Positions 1 through 8,925 are shown, numbered from the stretch's first letter. The stretch is 64,000 nt of DNA from an uncultured Prevotella sp. (GCA_905236755.1 CAJOCR010000012.1:124001-188000); one strand, 5' to 3'. The notes: a model not told the origin generated them from the sequence alone. Program-made: numbers and translations.

Positions 1-134
1 AACACCTTGGATTTATCAAATTAGGTAGCCGTGTTGATATATTCTTGCCTGTTGACGCTGAAGTATGCGTTAAGATGGGTCAAGCAACAACAGGTGACCA
101 GACTATTATTGCCAAGTTGAAAACAAAATGTTAA
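1..134 (+). CDS. psd: Phosphatidylserine decarboxylase, C-terminal fragment
   Basis: The window opens inside this gene; the reading frame starts at base 3 and runs 43 codons to TAA at 132-134. The visible tail contains [14 protein letters not shown], which matches the conserved GFI-x-hG-S-R-hD-hhhP segment near the C-terminus of Psd-type proteins, followed by G-D-T and a lysine-rich end. Psd decarboxylates phosphatidylserine to phosphatidylethanolamine at the inner membrane. Its last 7 bases overlap the start of pssA, which makes the substrate of this enzyme, so the two are translationally coupled and form a phosphatidylethanolamine pathway pair. The pyruvoyl cleavage site lies outside the window, if I have the family right. 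Confidence 0.85.
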   Translation, partial: HLGFIKLGSRVDIFLPVDAEVCVKMGQATTGDQTIIAKLKTKC

Positions 135-838
135 TCAAGAAACATATTCCAAATACGATTACATCATGTAATCTTATCTCTGGTGCAATAGCTACCACCT
201 TTGCTGTTGGCAGCAACGTAAAAATGGCACTCTTCTTTATTATCTTAGGTGCCGTTTTTGATTTCTTCGATGGTATGAGCGCTCGTTTGCTCAAGGTTTC
301 ATCGCCTATTGGTAAGGAACTTGATTCACTTGCCGACGATATCACCTTCGGACTTGCACCAGCAACAATCGTGTTCTCACAGTTGGGAGTTATCGACTAC
401 CCTTCTTTCCTTGAACCATTCAGAAGCTATCTGCCATACGTGGCATTTATCATAGCTGCATTCTCTGCATTAAGATTGGCAAAGTTCAATCTTGATGAAC
501 GACAGACAATGGGCTTTATTGGTTTGCCAACACCAGCAAACGCTTTATTCTGGGGCTCACTCATAATGTCGGCACCAAGCTTTATTGAAAACAATAAATA
601 TGGTGTATTCATCCTCATAGCATTAGTATTCATCACAAGTTATATGCTTGTTTGCGAATTGCCTATGTTTGCCCTTAAATTCAAGCATTGGGGATGGAAA
701 GGCAACGAAGTGAAATACATCTTCGTTGGTCTTTCAATAATCATCCTCTCTATAATGGGTATACTCGAAGGTTGGTGGATGGTTATAACCCTTTACCTTC
801 TCATATCGCTGGGACTATATCTTAAAAACAAGAAATAA
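128..838 (+). CDS. pssA: CDP-diacylglycerol--serine O-phosphatidyltransferase
   Basis: A 236-residue integral membrane protein that joins CDP-diacylglycerol and serine to give phosphatidylserine. The CDP-alcohol phosphatidyltransferase signature D-x2-D-G-x2-A-R-x8-G-x3-D-x3-D is complete at about residues 38-64 (DFFDGMSAR, then G, D and D with the expected spacing). Hydrophobic segments occupy most of the remainder, including a very hydrophobic C-terminal pair before a KNKK end. The start ATG overlaps the psd stop by 7 bp, so expression is probably coupled to psd. A bidirectional terminator follows directly. Length and motif fit the bacterial type II PssA family. Confidence 0.95.
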   Translation: MLIKKHIPNTITSCNLISGAIATTFAVGSNVKMALFFIILGAVFDFFDGMSARLLKVSSPIGKELDSLADDITFGLAPATIVFSQLGVIDYPSFLEPFRSYLPYVAFIIAAFSALRLAKFNLDERQTMGFIGLPTPANALFWGSLIMSAPSFIENNKYGVFILIALVFITSYMLVCELPMFALKFKHWGWKGNEVKYIFVGLSIIILSIMGILEGWWMVITLYLLISLGLYLKNKK

Positions 839-841
839 AAA

Positions 842-867
842 ACTCACCACTTTTGTGGTGAGTTTTG
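842..867. terminator. Bidirectional intrinsic terminator between pssA and tadA
   Basis: A perfect 9-bp stem, ACTCACCAC (842-850) and GTGGTGAGT (855-863), with a TTTT loop, flanked by A-rich sequence on the left and T-rich sequence on the right. It serves both convergent genes. Confidence 0.85.
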
Positions 868-869
868 TT

Positions 870-1310
870 TTATCTTCTTTCCTGAAAGAATTTTTGCATG
901 AGTGTTCTACACTCTTCTTCCAATACGCTTCGTGTGATTTCGCATTTCGGATGCATCGCATGAGGCGCATATTTTTCATAGCCTCGCTTCTCATCTGAAG
1001 CGCCATACACCACACGACTCATCTGCGACCAGCCCAAGGCACCTGCACACATAACGCAAGGTTCCACGGTAACATAAAGCGTGCAATCCTTTAGGTATTT
1101 CCCACCTAACTGATTGGCTGCAGCTGTAATAGCCTGCATCTCGGCATGAGCCGTAACGTCATTAAGGGTCTCAGTAAGGTTGTGAGCCCTACTGATAACT
1201 CTGTCCCTACACACTATAACGGCACCAATAGGTATTTCGCCCTCTTCGTAAGCAAGTTCTGCTTCCTGCAGAGCCTTACGCATATATAATTCGTCTTTAT
1301 TTTCTTCCAT
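870..1310 (-). CDS. tadA: tRNA-specific adenosine deaminase (TadA family)
   Basis: A 146-residue zinc-dependent deaminase. Motifs HAEMQAI (zinc His and catalytic Glu) and PCVMCAGAL (the two zinc cysteines) are intact, and the N-terminal helix with MRKALQEAELAYEEGEIPIG is typical of TadA, which converts A34 to inosine in tRNA-Arg. Guanine deaminase is the main alternative in this superfamily, but length and motifs favour TadA. I chose the start MEENKD at 1310 rather than an in-frame ATG five codons upstream because the promoter -7 box TATTTTTG (minus strand, 1322-1315) occupies that upstream stretch, which would make the transcript leaderless or nearly so. Confidence 0.88.
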   Translation of the reverse strand: MEENKDELYMRKALQEAELAYEEGEIPIGAVIVCRDRVISRAHNLTETLNDVTAHAEMQAITAAANQLGGKYLKDCTLYVTVEPCVMCAGALGWSQMSRVVYGASDEKRGYEKYAPHAMHPKCEITRSVLEEECRTLMQKFFQERR

Positions 1311-1314
1311 AATG

Positions 1315-1322
1315 CAAAAATA
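1315..1322 (-). promoter_or_regulatory. Putative -7 box of tadA
   Basis: On the minus strand this reads TATTTTTG, a match to TAnnTTTG, ending 4 bases before the chosen start codon. No good -33 TTTG was found, so this is a moderate call. Confidence 0.45.
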
Positions 1323-1332
1323 CAATTTTTTG

Positions 1333-1364
1333 TTGGGATGTGTTGCAGAAAAATAGTACTTTTG
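1333..1364 (+). promoter_or_regulatory. Promoter of the YraN-like gene
   Basis: TTG at 1333-1335, a 21-bp spacer and TACTTTTG at 1357-1364 fit the Bacteroidetes sigma factor consensus. The ATG lies 28 bases after the -7 box. Confidence 0.65.
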
Positions 1365-1392
1365 TAGAAATCAAATTTCTCTAAACAACAAA

Positions 1393-1764
1393 ATGGCTGC
1401 TCATAACGATTTAGGAAAATGGGGAGAAGAAGTTGCTGCTGAATTTCTTGTCAGCAAAGGATACACTATTCTTGAGCGCGACTGGAAATTTGGGCACCGC
1501 GATATAGATATCATAGCACGCACTCCTGATGAAACGATTGTCTTTGTTGAAGTAAAGACTCGCACATCAGATGTTATCACCAAACCTGAAGACGCCATAA
1601 CAACTCAAAAGATAAAAAACATAGGAAAAGCAGCCAACGCCTATGTCAAGGCCTATCAGCTTTGGAACGACCTACGATTTGATGTCATCTCTATTATTGG
1701 AGACAGAAAAGAAACTGCTCAACTCAATCATATTGCTGACGCCTTTAACCCACTACTCGTTTAA
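1393..1764 (+). CDS. YraN/UPF0102 family endonuclease-like protein
   Basis: A 123-residue protein of the UPF0102 family. Visible hallmarks are GKWGEEVAAEFL at the N-terminus, RDIDIIAR and IVFVEVKTRTS; together these give the D...E-x-K core of the restriction-endonuclease fold. The family is widespread and its physiological role is still unsettled; it is usually annotated as a predicted endonuclease. It is followed 19 bp later by birA on the same strand, so it probably heads a short operon with birA and pyrH, driven by the promoter at 1333-1364. Confidence 0.88.
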   Translation: MAAHNDLGKWGEEVAAEFLVSKGYTILERDWKFGHRDIDIIARTPDETIVFVEVKTRTSDVITKPEDAITTQKIKNIGKAANAYVKAYQLWNDLRFDVISIIGDRKETAQLNHIADAFNPLLV

Positions 1765-1783
1765 TATAATCCAATAGACAAAT

Positions 1784-2554
1784 ATGAAGCTTTTTAGTTT
1801 TAAAAAGAAAAAGGAAGAGGATAAGTCAATAAAGATAATTCATCTTGATTCTGTTGACTCAACAAACGACTACCTTCGCAAATACACTCCTGAAGAGGGA
1901 GAAAAAATAACTATTGTCATAGCCGACTATCAAACGGCAGGAAGAGGTCAGGGCACAAATACTTGGGAAAGTGAAGCTGGAAAGAATTTGCTTTTCAGTA
2001 TTCTGGTTCACCCTACGATGGTGCCTATCCGCCAACAGTTCCTATTGTCTATGGCTGGAGCAATAGCGCTGAAAATGGCTCTTTCAACCTATACCGATGA
2101 TATTTCCTTGAAATGGCCTAACGATGTTTATTGGAAAGACAAGAAGATAAGCGGAACACTCATAGAGAACAGCATCGCGGCTGGACATATTCAGAATTGC
2201 ATCTTTGGTGTGGGCATAAACGTTAACCAACAGGATTTTCACAGCGATGCTCCTAATCCTGTATCACTATATCAGATTCTGGGACATGAGGTTGACATAG
2301 AAGAACTGCTGCAGGTTGTTATAAAGTGTTTCAAGAAATGCTATTCACTAATAGAGAATGGCGACTACATTGATATTGATGCACTCTATCACGATAGCTT
2401 GTATCGCAAGCATGGCTTCTTTAAATACCGCGACAGCGAAGGCGAATTTGAAGCTGCAATAGTAGAAGTGCAGGACAACGGACATATCATACTGCGCAAC
2501 AGAGAAGGCGTGATGAGTGAATATGCCTTCAAAGAAATAGAATTTATAATTTAA
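1784..2554 (+). CDS. birA: Biotin--[acetyl-CoA-carboxylase] ligase
   Basis: A 256-residue class I biotin protein ligase: it makes biotinyl-AMP and transfers biotin to the lysine of biotin carboxyl carrier protein. The ATP/biotin-binding sequence GRGQGTNTW (about residues 50-58) and KWPNDVYW (about 110-117) are clear, as is LDSVDSTNDYLR near the N-terminus and a C-terminal SH3-like tail. There is no N-terminal helix-turn-helix, so unlike E. coli BirA it should not act as a repressor. A lysine-rich N-terminal extension (FKKKKEEDK) precedes the catalytic core. It sits between the YraN-like gene and pyrH with gaps of 19 and 8 bp. Confidence 0.93.
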   Translation: MKLFSFKKKKEEDKSIKIIHLDSVDSTNDYLRKYTPEEGEKITIVIADYQTAGRGQGTNTWESEAGKNLLFSILVHPTMVPIRQQFLLSMAGAIALKMALSTYTDDISLKWPNDVYWKDKKISGTLIENSIAAGHIQNCIFGVGINVNQQDFHSDAPNPVSLYQILGHEVDIEELLQVVIKCFKKCYSLIENGDYIDIDALYHDSLYRKHGFFKYRDSEGEFEAAIVEVQDNGHIILRNREGVMSEYAFKEIEFII

Positions 2555-2562
2555 ACGAATAT

Positions 2563-3273
2563 ATGGCAAGATTTAAACGTATTCTTCTCAAACTCTCAGG
2601 CGAGAGTCTTATGGGAAAACAGGGCTATGGCATCGACCCTGAACGTCTGACCGACTACGCTCGTCAGATTAAAGAAATTCACGACATGGGTGTACAGATT
2701 GGTATCGTCATCGGTGGCGGTAACATCTTCCGTGGTTTGAGTGGCAGTCAGAAAGGCTTTGATCGTGTAAAAGGCGACCAGATGGGTATGTGTGCAACAG
2801 TTATCAACTCACTTGCTCTCAGCTCTGCCCTTGGCGCTATCGGTGCAAAGAACAAGGTGATGACAGCTATCCGCATGGAACCAATCGGTGAGTTCTACAA
2901 CAAATGGAAAGCCATTGAATACATGGAGGCTGGCAATATCTGCATCTTCTCAGCAGGAACAGGAAGTCCTTATTTCACAACCGACACAGGTTCAAGTCTT
3001 CGTGGAATAGAAATCGAAGCTGATGTTATGCTCAAGGGTACACGTGTTGACGGCATCTATACTGCTGATCCTGAGAAAGACCCAACAGCTAAGAAGTTTG
3101 ATTCTATCACATACAAGGAAGTATTGGAACGTGGCTTGAAGGTTATGGATCTCACAGCTATCTGTATGTGTCAGGACAACGACCTGCCTATCTATGTTTT
3201 CAACATGGATGTTGTAGGCAACCTGAAAAAAGTACTCGATGGCGAGGAAATCGGTACATTAGTACATAACTAA
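2563..3273 (+). CDS. pyrH: UMP kinase (uridylate kinase)
   Basis: A 236-residue amino acid kinase-fold enzyme that phosphorylates UMP to UDP in pyrimidine nucleotide synthesis. The N-terminus RILLKLSGESLMG, the glycine-rich IGIVIGGGNIFRG, the GTGSPYFTTDT nucleotide-binding segment and VDGIYTADPEKDP are all diagnostic of bacterial hexameric PyrH. Length is normal for the family. It is the last gene of the group started at 1393; its stop is followed by a GC-rich palindromic repeat instead of a simple terminator. Confidence 0.96.
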   Translation: MARFKRILLKLSGESLMGKQGYGIDPERLTDYARQIKEIHDMGVQIGIVIGGGNIFRGLSGSQKGFDRVKGDQMGMCATVINSLALSSALGAIGAKNKVMTAIRMEPIGEFYNKWKAIEYMEAGNICIFSAGTGSPYFTTDTGSSLRGIEIEADVMLKGTRVDGIYTADPEKDPTAKKFDSITYKEVLERGLKVMDLTAICMCQDNDLPIYVFNMDVVGNLKKVLDGEEIGTLVHN

Positions 3274-3844
3274 TTCCCTACCCTTCTCTACTACCTCCCC
3301 TTATGAAGGTTTCTGTCCCCCCGGGAACGGGGAACCGAAGGGGGGGGGGGAGTTGGAAAAACTTCACAACATCATAACTAACAGAAAAACTGAACCAAAC
3401 CTCTCATCAACTCATCTCATTTAGCGAAGCGCTATAATATTCTTTTCAACGCAAATTACCGAGAATAAACACAAATTATTCAAAAATTATTCTTTATTCT
3501 GTTCTACGATAAATTCGCCTAACTCACATCTACTACTATCTAAATATTCTTCTAAATTCTTCTAAAATTTAGAAGAATCAGGGGCAAAAAAGGCAAATTC
3601 TTCTAAATTTCTTGAGACTTTAGAAGAATTTAGGCCAAACGGTTTGCTAATTTCATTACGAGACAAAAAAACATTGCGCTATATGTTTTACTGTTTGTTA
3701 AAAGTTTTTGTGGTTTTAATTGTTTATTAGTTGCAAGTTTATAAGTTCTAACTCATAAACCCATAAAACTCATAAACTAAAATGTATTTAAAAAGCAGCA
3801 ATTCTTTTTGAATTGCTGTAATACCACTAATTTCATTCTGAAGG

Positions 3845-3880
3845 TATTTCGGAACCATCTCGAAACCATCTCGAAGGCAT
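3845..3880 (+). repeat. 11-bp tandem array, copy 1
   Basis: Three abutting 11-bp units, TATTTCGGAAC, CATCTCGAAAC and CATCTCGAAGG, followed by CAT. The same architecture (first unit starting TAT, later units starting CATC) recurs at 13746, 22918 (minus) and 51969. Confidence 0.85.
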
Positions 3881-4169
3881 ATACAAGAGTAGTATAATTG
3901 AAGAAACATTACAATATTTCATTTTGCTATAAAAAGCCTAAAAAGAGAAATTTTAAGTTTCTGGGCAGGTAGAAAATTTTTCCTGGGCAGGAAATAAAAA
4001 TTGGCTAACTAAAGAAAAAATACAAGCTGCTTGAAAATATTTTACACATGTGGTTTTATGAACATTAATTATCACCAATTATTCGTTAATGATCAATAAA
4101 AATATTGATAAAAATTTGCGTTTAATTATTCGATAATTTGCGTTTCAAAACAAAAAAGCTATTGTTTCA

Positions 4170-4199
4170 TTGTTATATTATACAAAATTAATATATTTG
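4170..4199 (+). promoter_or_regulatory. Promoter of the lipoprotein gene at 4227
   Basis: TTG at 4170-4172, a 19-bp spacer and TATATTTG at 4192-4199. The start codon follows 27 bases after the -7 box. Confidence 0.7.
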
Positions 4200-4226
4200 C
4201 AATATTGTAAAACGATTTTAACCAAT

Positions 4227-5015
4227 ATGAGAACAAACAAACTATTTACATGCTTCATTACAGCATGTTGTGCTTGTATGCAATTTTCATCATGCAGTCA
4301 ACCTGATGAAAAGTCAATTACAGATACATGGGTTTCAGATGTTAATTCTTATGGTGACATTTTCCAATTCCATTTTGATGGAAACGGGAAAGGATTAGCT
4401 TGTTATATGTACTTGAGGCATTGGTGGGTATATTGCCCTGCACCTTTGTATACCCCAAAATATTTTAAATACAAAGACCATGGAAACAAGATTATAATAG
4501 ACTATATAAATCAGGAAACACCCGATACGCTTGATTACTATATTGAAGGAGATAAATTACATTTAGGAAATACTGATTACTTCCGCCAAAGTTCAACACC
4601 CTATAGTATAGCCCCACAACTGAATTTGACTACAGAAGTTGATGGAAATCAATTTAAAACTATTGCAAATAAAGAAATATCTTATAATGCAAAACCTGGA
4701 AGTAAAGTGAAACTTAGCGCTGAACTATTTGTACCAGGAAAAGAATGCATTATGACAGAAAATAAACTAATTATTATGACCGATAATAAACTTATAATAG
4801 GTGACATTATATCAAACACCATTGATATTACTAACATAACAGATAATAATGGAGCTTTTTCATACGAGTACACATTACCAGAGAACTATGAAGTATGTTA
4901 TTTCAATCTTGAAACGACCTATCAATACACAGGGCAAATAAAAAGCGATGATCCCGAAAATAAGAAATTTACCATACAGAATTCTTTTATAACTTTTGAA
5001 AAGCCAAAACAATAG
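4227..5015 (+). CDS. Hypothetical lipoprotein
   Basis: A 262-residue protein I do not recognise. The start MRTNKLFTCF was chosen because an upstream in-frame start would lie on the promoter. The first 24 residues look like a signal peptide with several cysteines; CMQFSSCSQPDEK suggests a lipobox with lipidation at the cysteine before SQP. The segment ITDTWVSDVNSYGDIFQFHF resembles the beginning of a lipocalin-like beta-barrel as seen in many Bacteroidetes lipoproteins, and the rest is rich in predicted beta strands. It stands alone between the repeat-rich region and a bidirectional terminator, with its own promoter. Confidence 0.7.
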   Translation: MRTNKLFTCFITACCACMQFSSCSQPDEKSITDTWVSDVNSYGDIFQFHFDGNGKGLACYMYLRHWWVYCPAPLYTPKYFKYKDHGNKIIIDYINQETPDTLDYYIEGDKLHLGNTDYFRQSSTPYSIAPQLNLTTEVDGNQFKTIANKEISYNAKPGSKVKLSAELFVPGKECIMTENKLIIMTDNKLIIGDIISNTIDITNITDNNGAFSYEYTLPENYEVCYFNLETTYQYTGQIKSDDPENKKFTIQNSFITFEKPKQ

Positions 5016-5101
5016 AGAATATAACTATCATTACTAAGCTGCATTATCCTTTATAATGCTTCTATATTCCGTCTATATCAAACATAAGTAAGAAAAACAA
5101 A

Positions 5102-5140
5102 AAAACTGAGAATTATGTTTGAAGCATAATCCTCAGTTTT
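5102..5140. terminator. Bidirectional intrinsic terminator
   Basis: A long stem, AAAACTGAG-A-ATTATG on the left (5102-5117) and CATAAT-C-CTCAGTTTT on the right (5125-5140), with a 7-base loop and poly-A/poly-T flanks. It separates the convergent lipoprotein genes at 4227 and 5168. Confidence 0.88.
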
Positions 5141-5167
5141 TTATTTATTGACTTTTAAAGTTCTCGA

Positions 5168-6022
5168 TTATTTAACCTGAATAACCAGATACTTAGAAGT
5201 GCTCCAGAAGAGATCAGGATTTGTGATGTTCAAAACATACTGCTTGCTTGCATCACGTGTGAGTGTGTAGCTGCTTGATGGATGCATAGTGAGCAGACGA
5301 GCAGACTTAGAATAGAGCTTCACTTCCTTAGTGTTACGAATATCAATCTTTGTGAAATAGCTCTTATTAAAGTTTGCCTGAAGAACCTTTCCATCCTGAA
5401 TGATGCGCTGGTCTTTCAACTCTTTCTTTGTACCAAAGACATACCAAGCTGTGTGCAGCTGCTTGTCCTGAGCGCTGATAGTCTGGCTCTTCTGAGTGCT
5501 CTCTGTTGTAAGGTTGCTCACATTTGTATTCAGATTGTTGATTGTTTCATCAAGTTCTGAGATGTGAATATCCTTAGCATCGAGTTCAGCACGCATCTGC
5601 TGAAGCTGCTGGTCTTTCTCGTCAAGCTGCTTAATAAGATTATCGATAGTAGCCTTGAGCTGTGTGCCCTTGAGGGTGCTCTTGCCGAGCTGCTCCTGCA
5701 GTTTAGCAATAAGCTCACGGTTTTTCTTCATCGTCTTAGCGATGAACTGAATATTTTCACGAATCTGCTGAGACTTGTTTGCACCTTCACCATCTTTAAC
5801 GATGCTGACACGGTTCTCAGCTTCATTAATCTTCTGGAATCCCTCTTGAATTTCGTTCATGATACCCATCATATCATTAATCTCGTTGTCTTTCTGAGAA
5901 ATGATATTCTGCAATGAGTCGTTCTGTGTCATTCCAGCGATATCAGACTGTGCCTTGTTCTGCTTACAAGCTGTAAAAGCAATGGCAAATAAACCTAAAC
6001 CAAATACTAATAGTTTTTTCAT
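5168..6022 (-). CDS. Coiled-coil lipoprotein of unknown function
   Basis: A 284-residue exported protein. The N-terminus MKKLLVFGLGLFAIAFTACKQ has a clear lipobox (FTAC), so it should be lipidated and envelope-anchored. Residues about 35-190 form a long heptad-rich coiled coil with many E, K, Q and L (for example LIKQLDEKDQQLQQMRAELD), followed by a roughly 90-residue beta-rich C-terminal domain. No enzymatic motif is visible. The layout resembles an envelope spacer or cell-shape accessory protein, but that is only architectural. It is transcribed alone, convergent with the gene at 4227. Confidence 0.8.
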   Translation of the reverse strand: MKKLLVFGLGLFAIAFTACKQNKAQSDIAGMTQNDSLQNIISQKDNEINDMMGIMNEIQEGFQKINEAENRVSIVKDGEGANKSQQIRENIQFIAKTMKKNRELIAKLQEQLGKSTLKGTQLKATIDNLIKQLDEKDQQLQQMRAELDAKDIHISELDETINNLNTNVSNLTTESTQKSQTISAQDKQLHTAWYVFGTKKELKDQRIIQDGKVLQANFNKSYFTKIDIRNTKEVKLYSKSARLLTMHPSSSYTLTRDASKQYVLNITNPDLFWSTSKYLVIQVK

Positions 6023-6139
6023 AATCTTATGGTTTTATGAGTTAATTTTTCGTTAATAGTTCTCTCTTATTATTTCACGCAAATAATTTATTAAATATGG
6101 TATAGGAAATAATTCCTCCACCATAATGTTTCTGTTAAG

Positions 6140-6880
6140 TTATTCTTTGTTTTTAGTATTTCTTCGCTGTTCTTTCCTCTCCTGTTTCTCCAATAGTTTT
6201 ATCTCTTTGGCGTCAGCACCAGCAAGAATAATAACTATCTCGCCACGAGGTTCGGTCTGCTCGAAATGGGCAATAACCTCAGCTAAGGTTCCACGCACAT
6301 GGTCTTCGTGCAGTTTGGAAATCTCACGAGCCACACTCACCCTACGCTCTGGACCGAAGACTTCAGCAAACTGCTGAAGAGTTTTAAGCAAGCGATGTGG
6401 TGATTCATAGAACACCATAGTACGAGTTTCACGTACTAACGACATGAGATGAGTCTGACGACCTTTCTTCTGTGGAAGGAAACCTTCGAAACAGAAACGG
6501 TCGCAAGGCAAACCCGATGACACCAGAGCAGGAATACATGCCGTAGGTCCAGGAAGGGTTTGAACGGTAATGCCAGCATTAGCAGCTTCGCGGGCAAGGA
6601 AGAAGCCCGGATCGCTAATTCCAGGTGTGCCTGCATCGCTAACCAGAGCTATTGTCTGCCCAGCTTTCAGGCGTTCAACCACTCCTGCCGTTGTACCATG
6701 TTCATTAAACTTATGGTGAGCCATAAGATGATTCTTAATGTCAAAATGCTTTAAAAGAATTCCCGATGTACGAGTATCCTCAGCCAACACCATATCGGCT
6801 TCCTTAAGAATTCGGATAGCGCGAAGTGTCATATCTTCCATGTTTCCTACAGGAGTAGGTACTATATATAATATGCCCAT
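6140..6880 (-). CDS. rsmI: 16S rRNA (cytidine(1402)-2'-O)-methyltransferase
   Basis: A 246-residue tetrapyrrole methylase-fold enzyme that methylates the ribose of C1402 in 16S rRNA. The N-terminus [31 protein letters not shown], the SAM-binding [20 protein letters not shown] and the FYESPHR motif are all diagnostic of RsmI. The C-terminal tail is rich in K, E and R. It is divergent from tdk; a strong promoter on the minus strand (6921-6891) leaves only about 10 bases between the -7 box and the ATG, so the leader is very short. Confidence 0.95.
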   Translation of the reverse strand: MGILYIVPTPVGNMEDMTLRAIRILKEADMVLAEDTRTSGILLKHFDIKNHLMAHHKFNEHGTTAGVVERLKAGQTIALVSDAGTPGISDPGFFLAREAANAGITVQTLPGPTACIPALVSSGLPCDRFCFEGFLPQKKGRQTHLMSLVRETRTMVFYESPHRLLKTLQQFAEVFGPERRVSVAREISKLHEDHVRGTLAEVIAHFEQTEPRGEIVIILAGADAKEIKLLEKQERKEQRRNTKNKE

Positions 6881-6890
6881 ATTCGAAAAA

Positions 6891-6921
6891 CAAAGATATA
6901 GAAATAATCATCTTCGGCAAA
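6891..6921 (-). promoter_or_regulatory. Promoter of rsmI
   Basis: On the minus strand, TTTG (6921-6918), a 19-bp spacer and TATCTTTG (6898-6891). Consensus match and spacing are excellent. Confidence 0.8.
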
Positions 6922-6982
6922 ATTATTCACAAATTCTTTGCAAAATTTAAGTTAGATACATTTATTTTCTGCTTTGTTTTTT

Positions 6983-7013
6983 TTTGTTTTTTCATCCCTT
7001 TAGCTTATCTTTG
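6983..7013 (+). promoter_or_regulatory. Promoter of tdk
   Basis: TTTG at 6983-6986, a 19-bp spacer and TATCTTTG at 7006-7013. The tdk ATG begins only 5 bases after the box, implying a leaderless or nearly leaderless mRNA. Confidence 0.8.
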
Positions 7014-7017
7014 CAGT

Positions 7018-7638
7018 ATGACAGAAAACATTTCAGGCGAAACACGCCAACAAGGAAGAATAGAAGTAGTATGCGGTTCGATGTTCTCAGGCAAGACTGA
7101 AGAACTCATCCGCCGTATCAAACGAGCAGTATTTGCCCGTCAGAACGTTCAGATATTCAAGCCCGCTATTGACAAACGCTATTCTAATGCAGATGTCGTT
7201 AGCCATGATCATAATACCATTAAATCAATTCCCGTTGATTCTTCAGCCGACATACTATCCAAGGCTGCCGAGTTTGACGTGATAGGAATTGACGAGGCAC
7301 AGTTCTTTGATAAAGAAATTGTTGACGTATGCAATAAATTGGCAAATAGCGGTAAGCGAGTGATTGTTGCCGGACTTGATATGGATTATCTCGGACAACC
7401 CTTCGGACCTATTCCAGCCTTGCTCTCAATAGCAGACGAGGTGACAAAGGTGCATGCCATCTGTGTGAAATGCGGTTCACTTGCCTATGCCAGCCACAGA
7501 CTGGTAAGCGGAAAACGTAGGGTTATGTTAGGTGAAAAAGACAAATATGAGCCATTGTGCAGGGATTGCTTCCAGAAGGCTTTGGAACAAGACCGGATAG
7601 AAGAACAATGGCCAAACATACCTTTTCCAAAAAAATAA
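7018..7638 (+). CDS. tdk: Thymidine kinase (type II)
   Basis: A 206-residue thymidine salvage enzyme that phosphorylates thymidine with ATP. The P-loop [11 protein letters not shown] (about residues 21-31), the DEAQFF Walker B/lid region and a structural zinc site of four cysteines (CVKCG and CRDC in the C-terminal third) define the type II (TK1-like) family. It has its own near-consensus promoter and is followed 3 bp later by the AI-2E-type permease gene, so the two are probably cotranscribed. Confidence 0.96.
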   Translation: MTENISGETRQQGRIEVVCGSMFSGKTEELIRRIKRAVFARQNVQIFKPAIDKRYSNADVVSHDHNTIKSIPVDSSADILSKAAEFDVIGIDEAQFFDKEIVDVCNKLANSGKRVIVAGLDMDYLGQPFGPIPALLSIADEVTKVHAICVKCGSLAYASHRLVSGKRRVMLGEKDKYEPLCRDCFQKALEQDRIEEQWPNIPFPKK

Positions 7639-7641
7639 AAC

Positions 7642-8742
7642 ATGAGACAGGAGATTACCTTTGACAAATTTATTCGTTGGGCAGGAATAGCTCTTTTGGT
7701 TTTTGCCGTACTCTACATGGTGAACTATCTGAGTGCCGTGCTGCTACCGTTCTTTGTAGCATGGTTCCTTGCTTATCTAACCTATCCACTGGTTAAGTTC
7801 ATACAATACAAGCTACACGTAAAAGTGCGAGCGCTTGCCATTGTGATAGCGATGCTATTTGTCGTAGGTATAATAGCCGGAGTGTTCATGCTTGTTATTC
7901 CACCTATGTTTGAGCAGTTCGACAAACTGCAGCAAGTGCTCATTCATTGGGTGAAACACACCACTCACACCAATAGTCTCACGGCCCTTATCTCTAACTG
8001 GATAGCCGAAAACCAGTCAGAGATAGAGCGATTCTTCCATAGCACAGACTTTTCTGATGCCGTGAAGAATTTCACACCAAAGCTATTCAACATTGTTGGA
8101 CAGGCTGCAGGAGTAGTTGTTAGCATCATAGCCTCTATGATCACCTTATTATATATGTTCTTCATACTACAGGATTATGAATACCTTACCGACAACTGGA
8201 TACGCATCTTCCCAAAGAAGAACCGCCCCTTCTGGAGAGTACTTTCGAGCGATGTTGCCCGCGAGCTAAACAACTACATACGTGGTCAGGGAACAGTAGC
8301 ACTCATCATGGGAATAATGTTCTGCATAGGATTCACCATAATGGATTTCCCTATGGCCATAGGCTTAGGAATTATGATAGGACTTATGGACCTCATCCCC
8401 TATCTGCATACCTTTGCACTCATACCGACAGCCTTTCTCGCCATGCTTAAATCAACCGAGACAGGACAAAACTTCTGGATGGTATTCGGACTTGCCGTAG
8501 GTCTGTTTGCTGTGGTTCAGATTATTACAGATATGATAGTAACACCAAAGGTCATGGGAAAGGCAATGGGACTAAACCCAGCCATTCTTCTCTTGAGTCT
8601 TTCTATATGGGGAGCCTTACTTGGCTTTATCGGATTAATCATAGCCCTGCCTCTAACAACACTAATTATAGCCTATTGGCAACGCTATGTTACCCGAGAA
8701 ACACCAATTGAAGATAATAATAAAGAAAAACATGACAAATAA
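7642..8742 (+). CDS. AI-2E family (PerM/YdiK-like) transporter
   Basis: A 366-residue polytopic membrane protein of the AI-2 exporter superfamily. It has two N-terminal hydrophobic helices, a long amphipathic periplasmic stretch (about residues 80-150), and a cluster of C-terminal helices with LGIMIGLMDLIPYLHTF and VTPKVMGKAMGLNPAILLLSL, both conserved in the family. Family members have been linked to autoinducer-2 export, Na+/H+ antiport and other roles, so the substrate cannot be assigned here. It follows tdk by 3 bp. Confidence 0.88.
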   Translation: MRQEITFDKFIRWAGIALLVFAVLYMVNYLSAVLLPFFVAWFLAYLTYPLVKFIQYKLHVKVRALAIVIAMLFVVGIIAGVFMLVIPPMFEQFDKLQQVLIHWVKHTTHTNSLTALISNWIAENQSEIERFFHSTDFSDAVKNFTPKLFNIVGQAAGVVVSIIASMITLLYMFFILQDYEYLTDNWIRIFPKKNRPFWRVLSSDVARELNNYIRGQGTVALIMGIMFCIGFTIMDFPMAIGLGIMIGLMDLIPYLHTFALIPTAFLAMLKSTETGQNFWMVFGLAVGLFAVVQIITDMIVTPKVMGKAMGLNPAILLLSLSIWGALLGFIGLIIALPLTTLIIAYWQRYVTRETPIEDNNKEKHDK

Positions 8743-8774
8743 TTTGGTGGTCTCAAAAAAACTCATTACCTTTG
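8743..8774 (+). promoter_or_regulatory. Promoter of tRNA-Lys
   Basis: TTTG at 8743-8746, a 20-bp spacer and TACCTTTG at 8767-8774; the mature tRNA begins 30 bases downstream. Confidence 0.8.
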
Positions 8775-8803
8775 CACCCGCTTATGATAAGTAAGTTGGT
8801 ATT

Positions 8804-8876
8804 GGTTCGCTAGCTCAGCTGGTAGAGCATCACACTTTTAATGTGAGGGTCATGGGTTCGAGCCCCATGCGAGCCA
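8804..8876 (+). tRNA. tRNA-Lys (UUU)
   Basis: A 73-base cloverleaf. The acceptor arm GGTTCGC pairs with GCGAGCC (one G-U); the D-arm TAGCTCAGCTGGTAGAG is standard; the anticodon arm TCACA-CTTTTAA-TGTGA places TTT at positions 34-36; the T-arm contains GGTTCGAGCCC. The discriminator is A, and a CCA end is not encoded. Confidence 0.97.
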
Positions 8877-8882
8877 CCGAAA

Positions 8883-8917
8883 AAAGGAAAACGATTTATT
8901 TCGTTTTCCTTTTTTTG
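8883..8917 (+). terminator. Intrinsic terminator after tRNA-Lys
   Basis: Inverted repeat AGGAAAACGA and TCGTTTTCCT with a short AT loop followed by seven T. Confidence 0.85.
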
Positions 8918-8925
8918 TTTTTTAT

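Larger units (their letters stand above)
3274..4226. other. Repeat-rich intergenic region
   Basis: About 950 bp without a convincing gene. In order it holds: a GC-rich palindromic element (about 3283-3355, with a run of 12 G); a CATTTAG module with hairpin TAGCG-AAG-CGCTA near 3420-3434; direct and inverted copies of ATTCTTCTAAA at about 3544-3640; several copies of a CATAAAC-like word around 3750-3778; an 11-bp tandem array (3845-3880); two copies of CTGGGCAGG spaced 22 bp (3961 and 3983); two copies of TTTGCGTTT (about 4117-4145); and a promoter at 4170-4199. Confidence 0.7.

Noticed and set aside
3845..3880. CRISPR array
   Set aside because: Units abut without spacers, are only 11 bp and there are no cas genes in the window.
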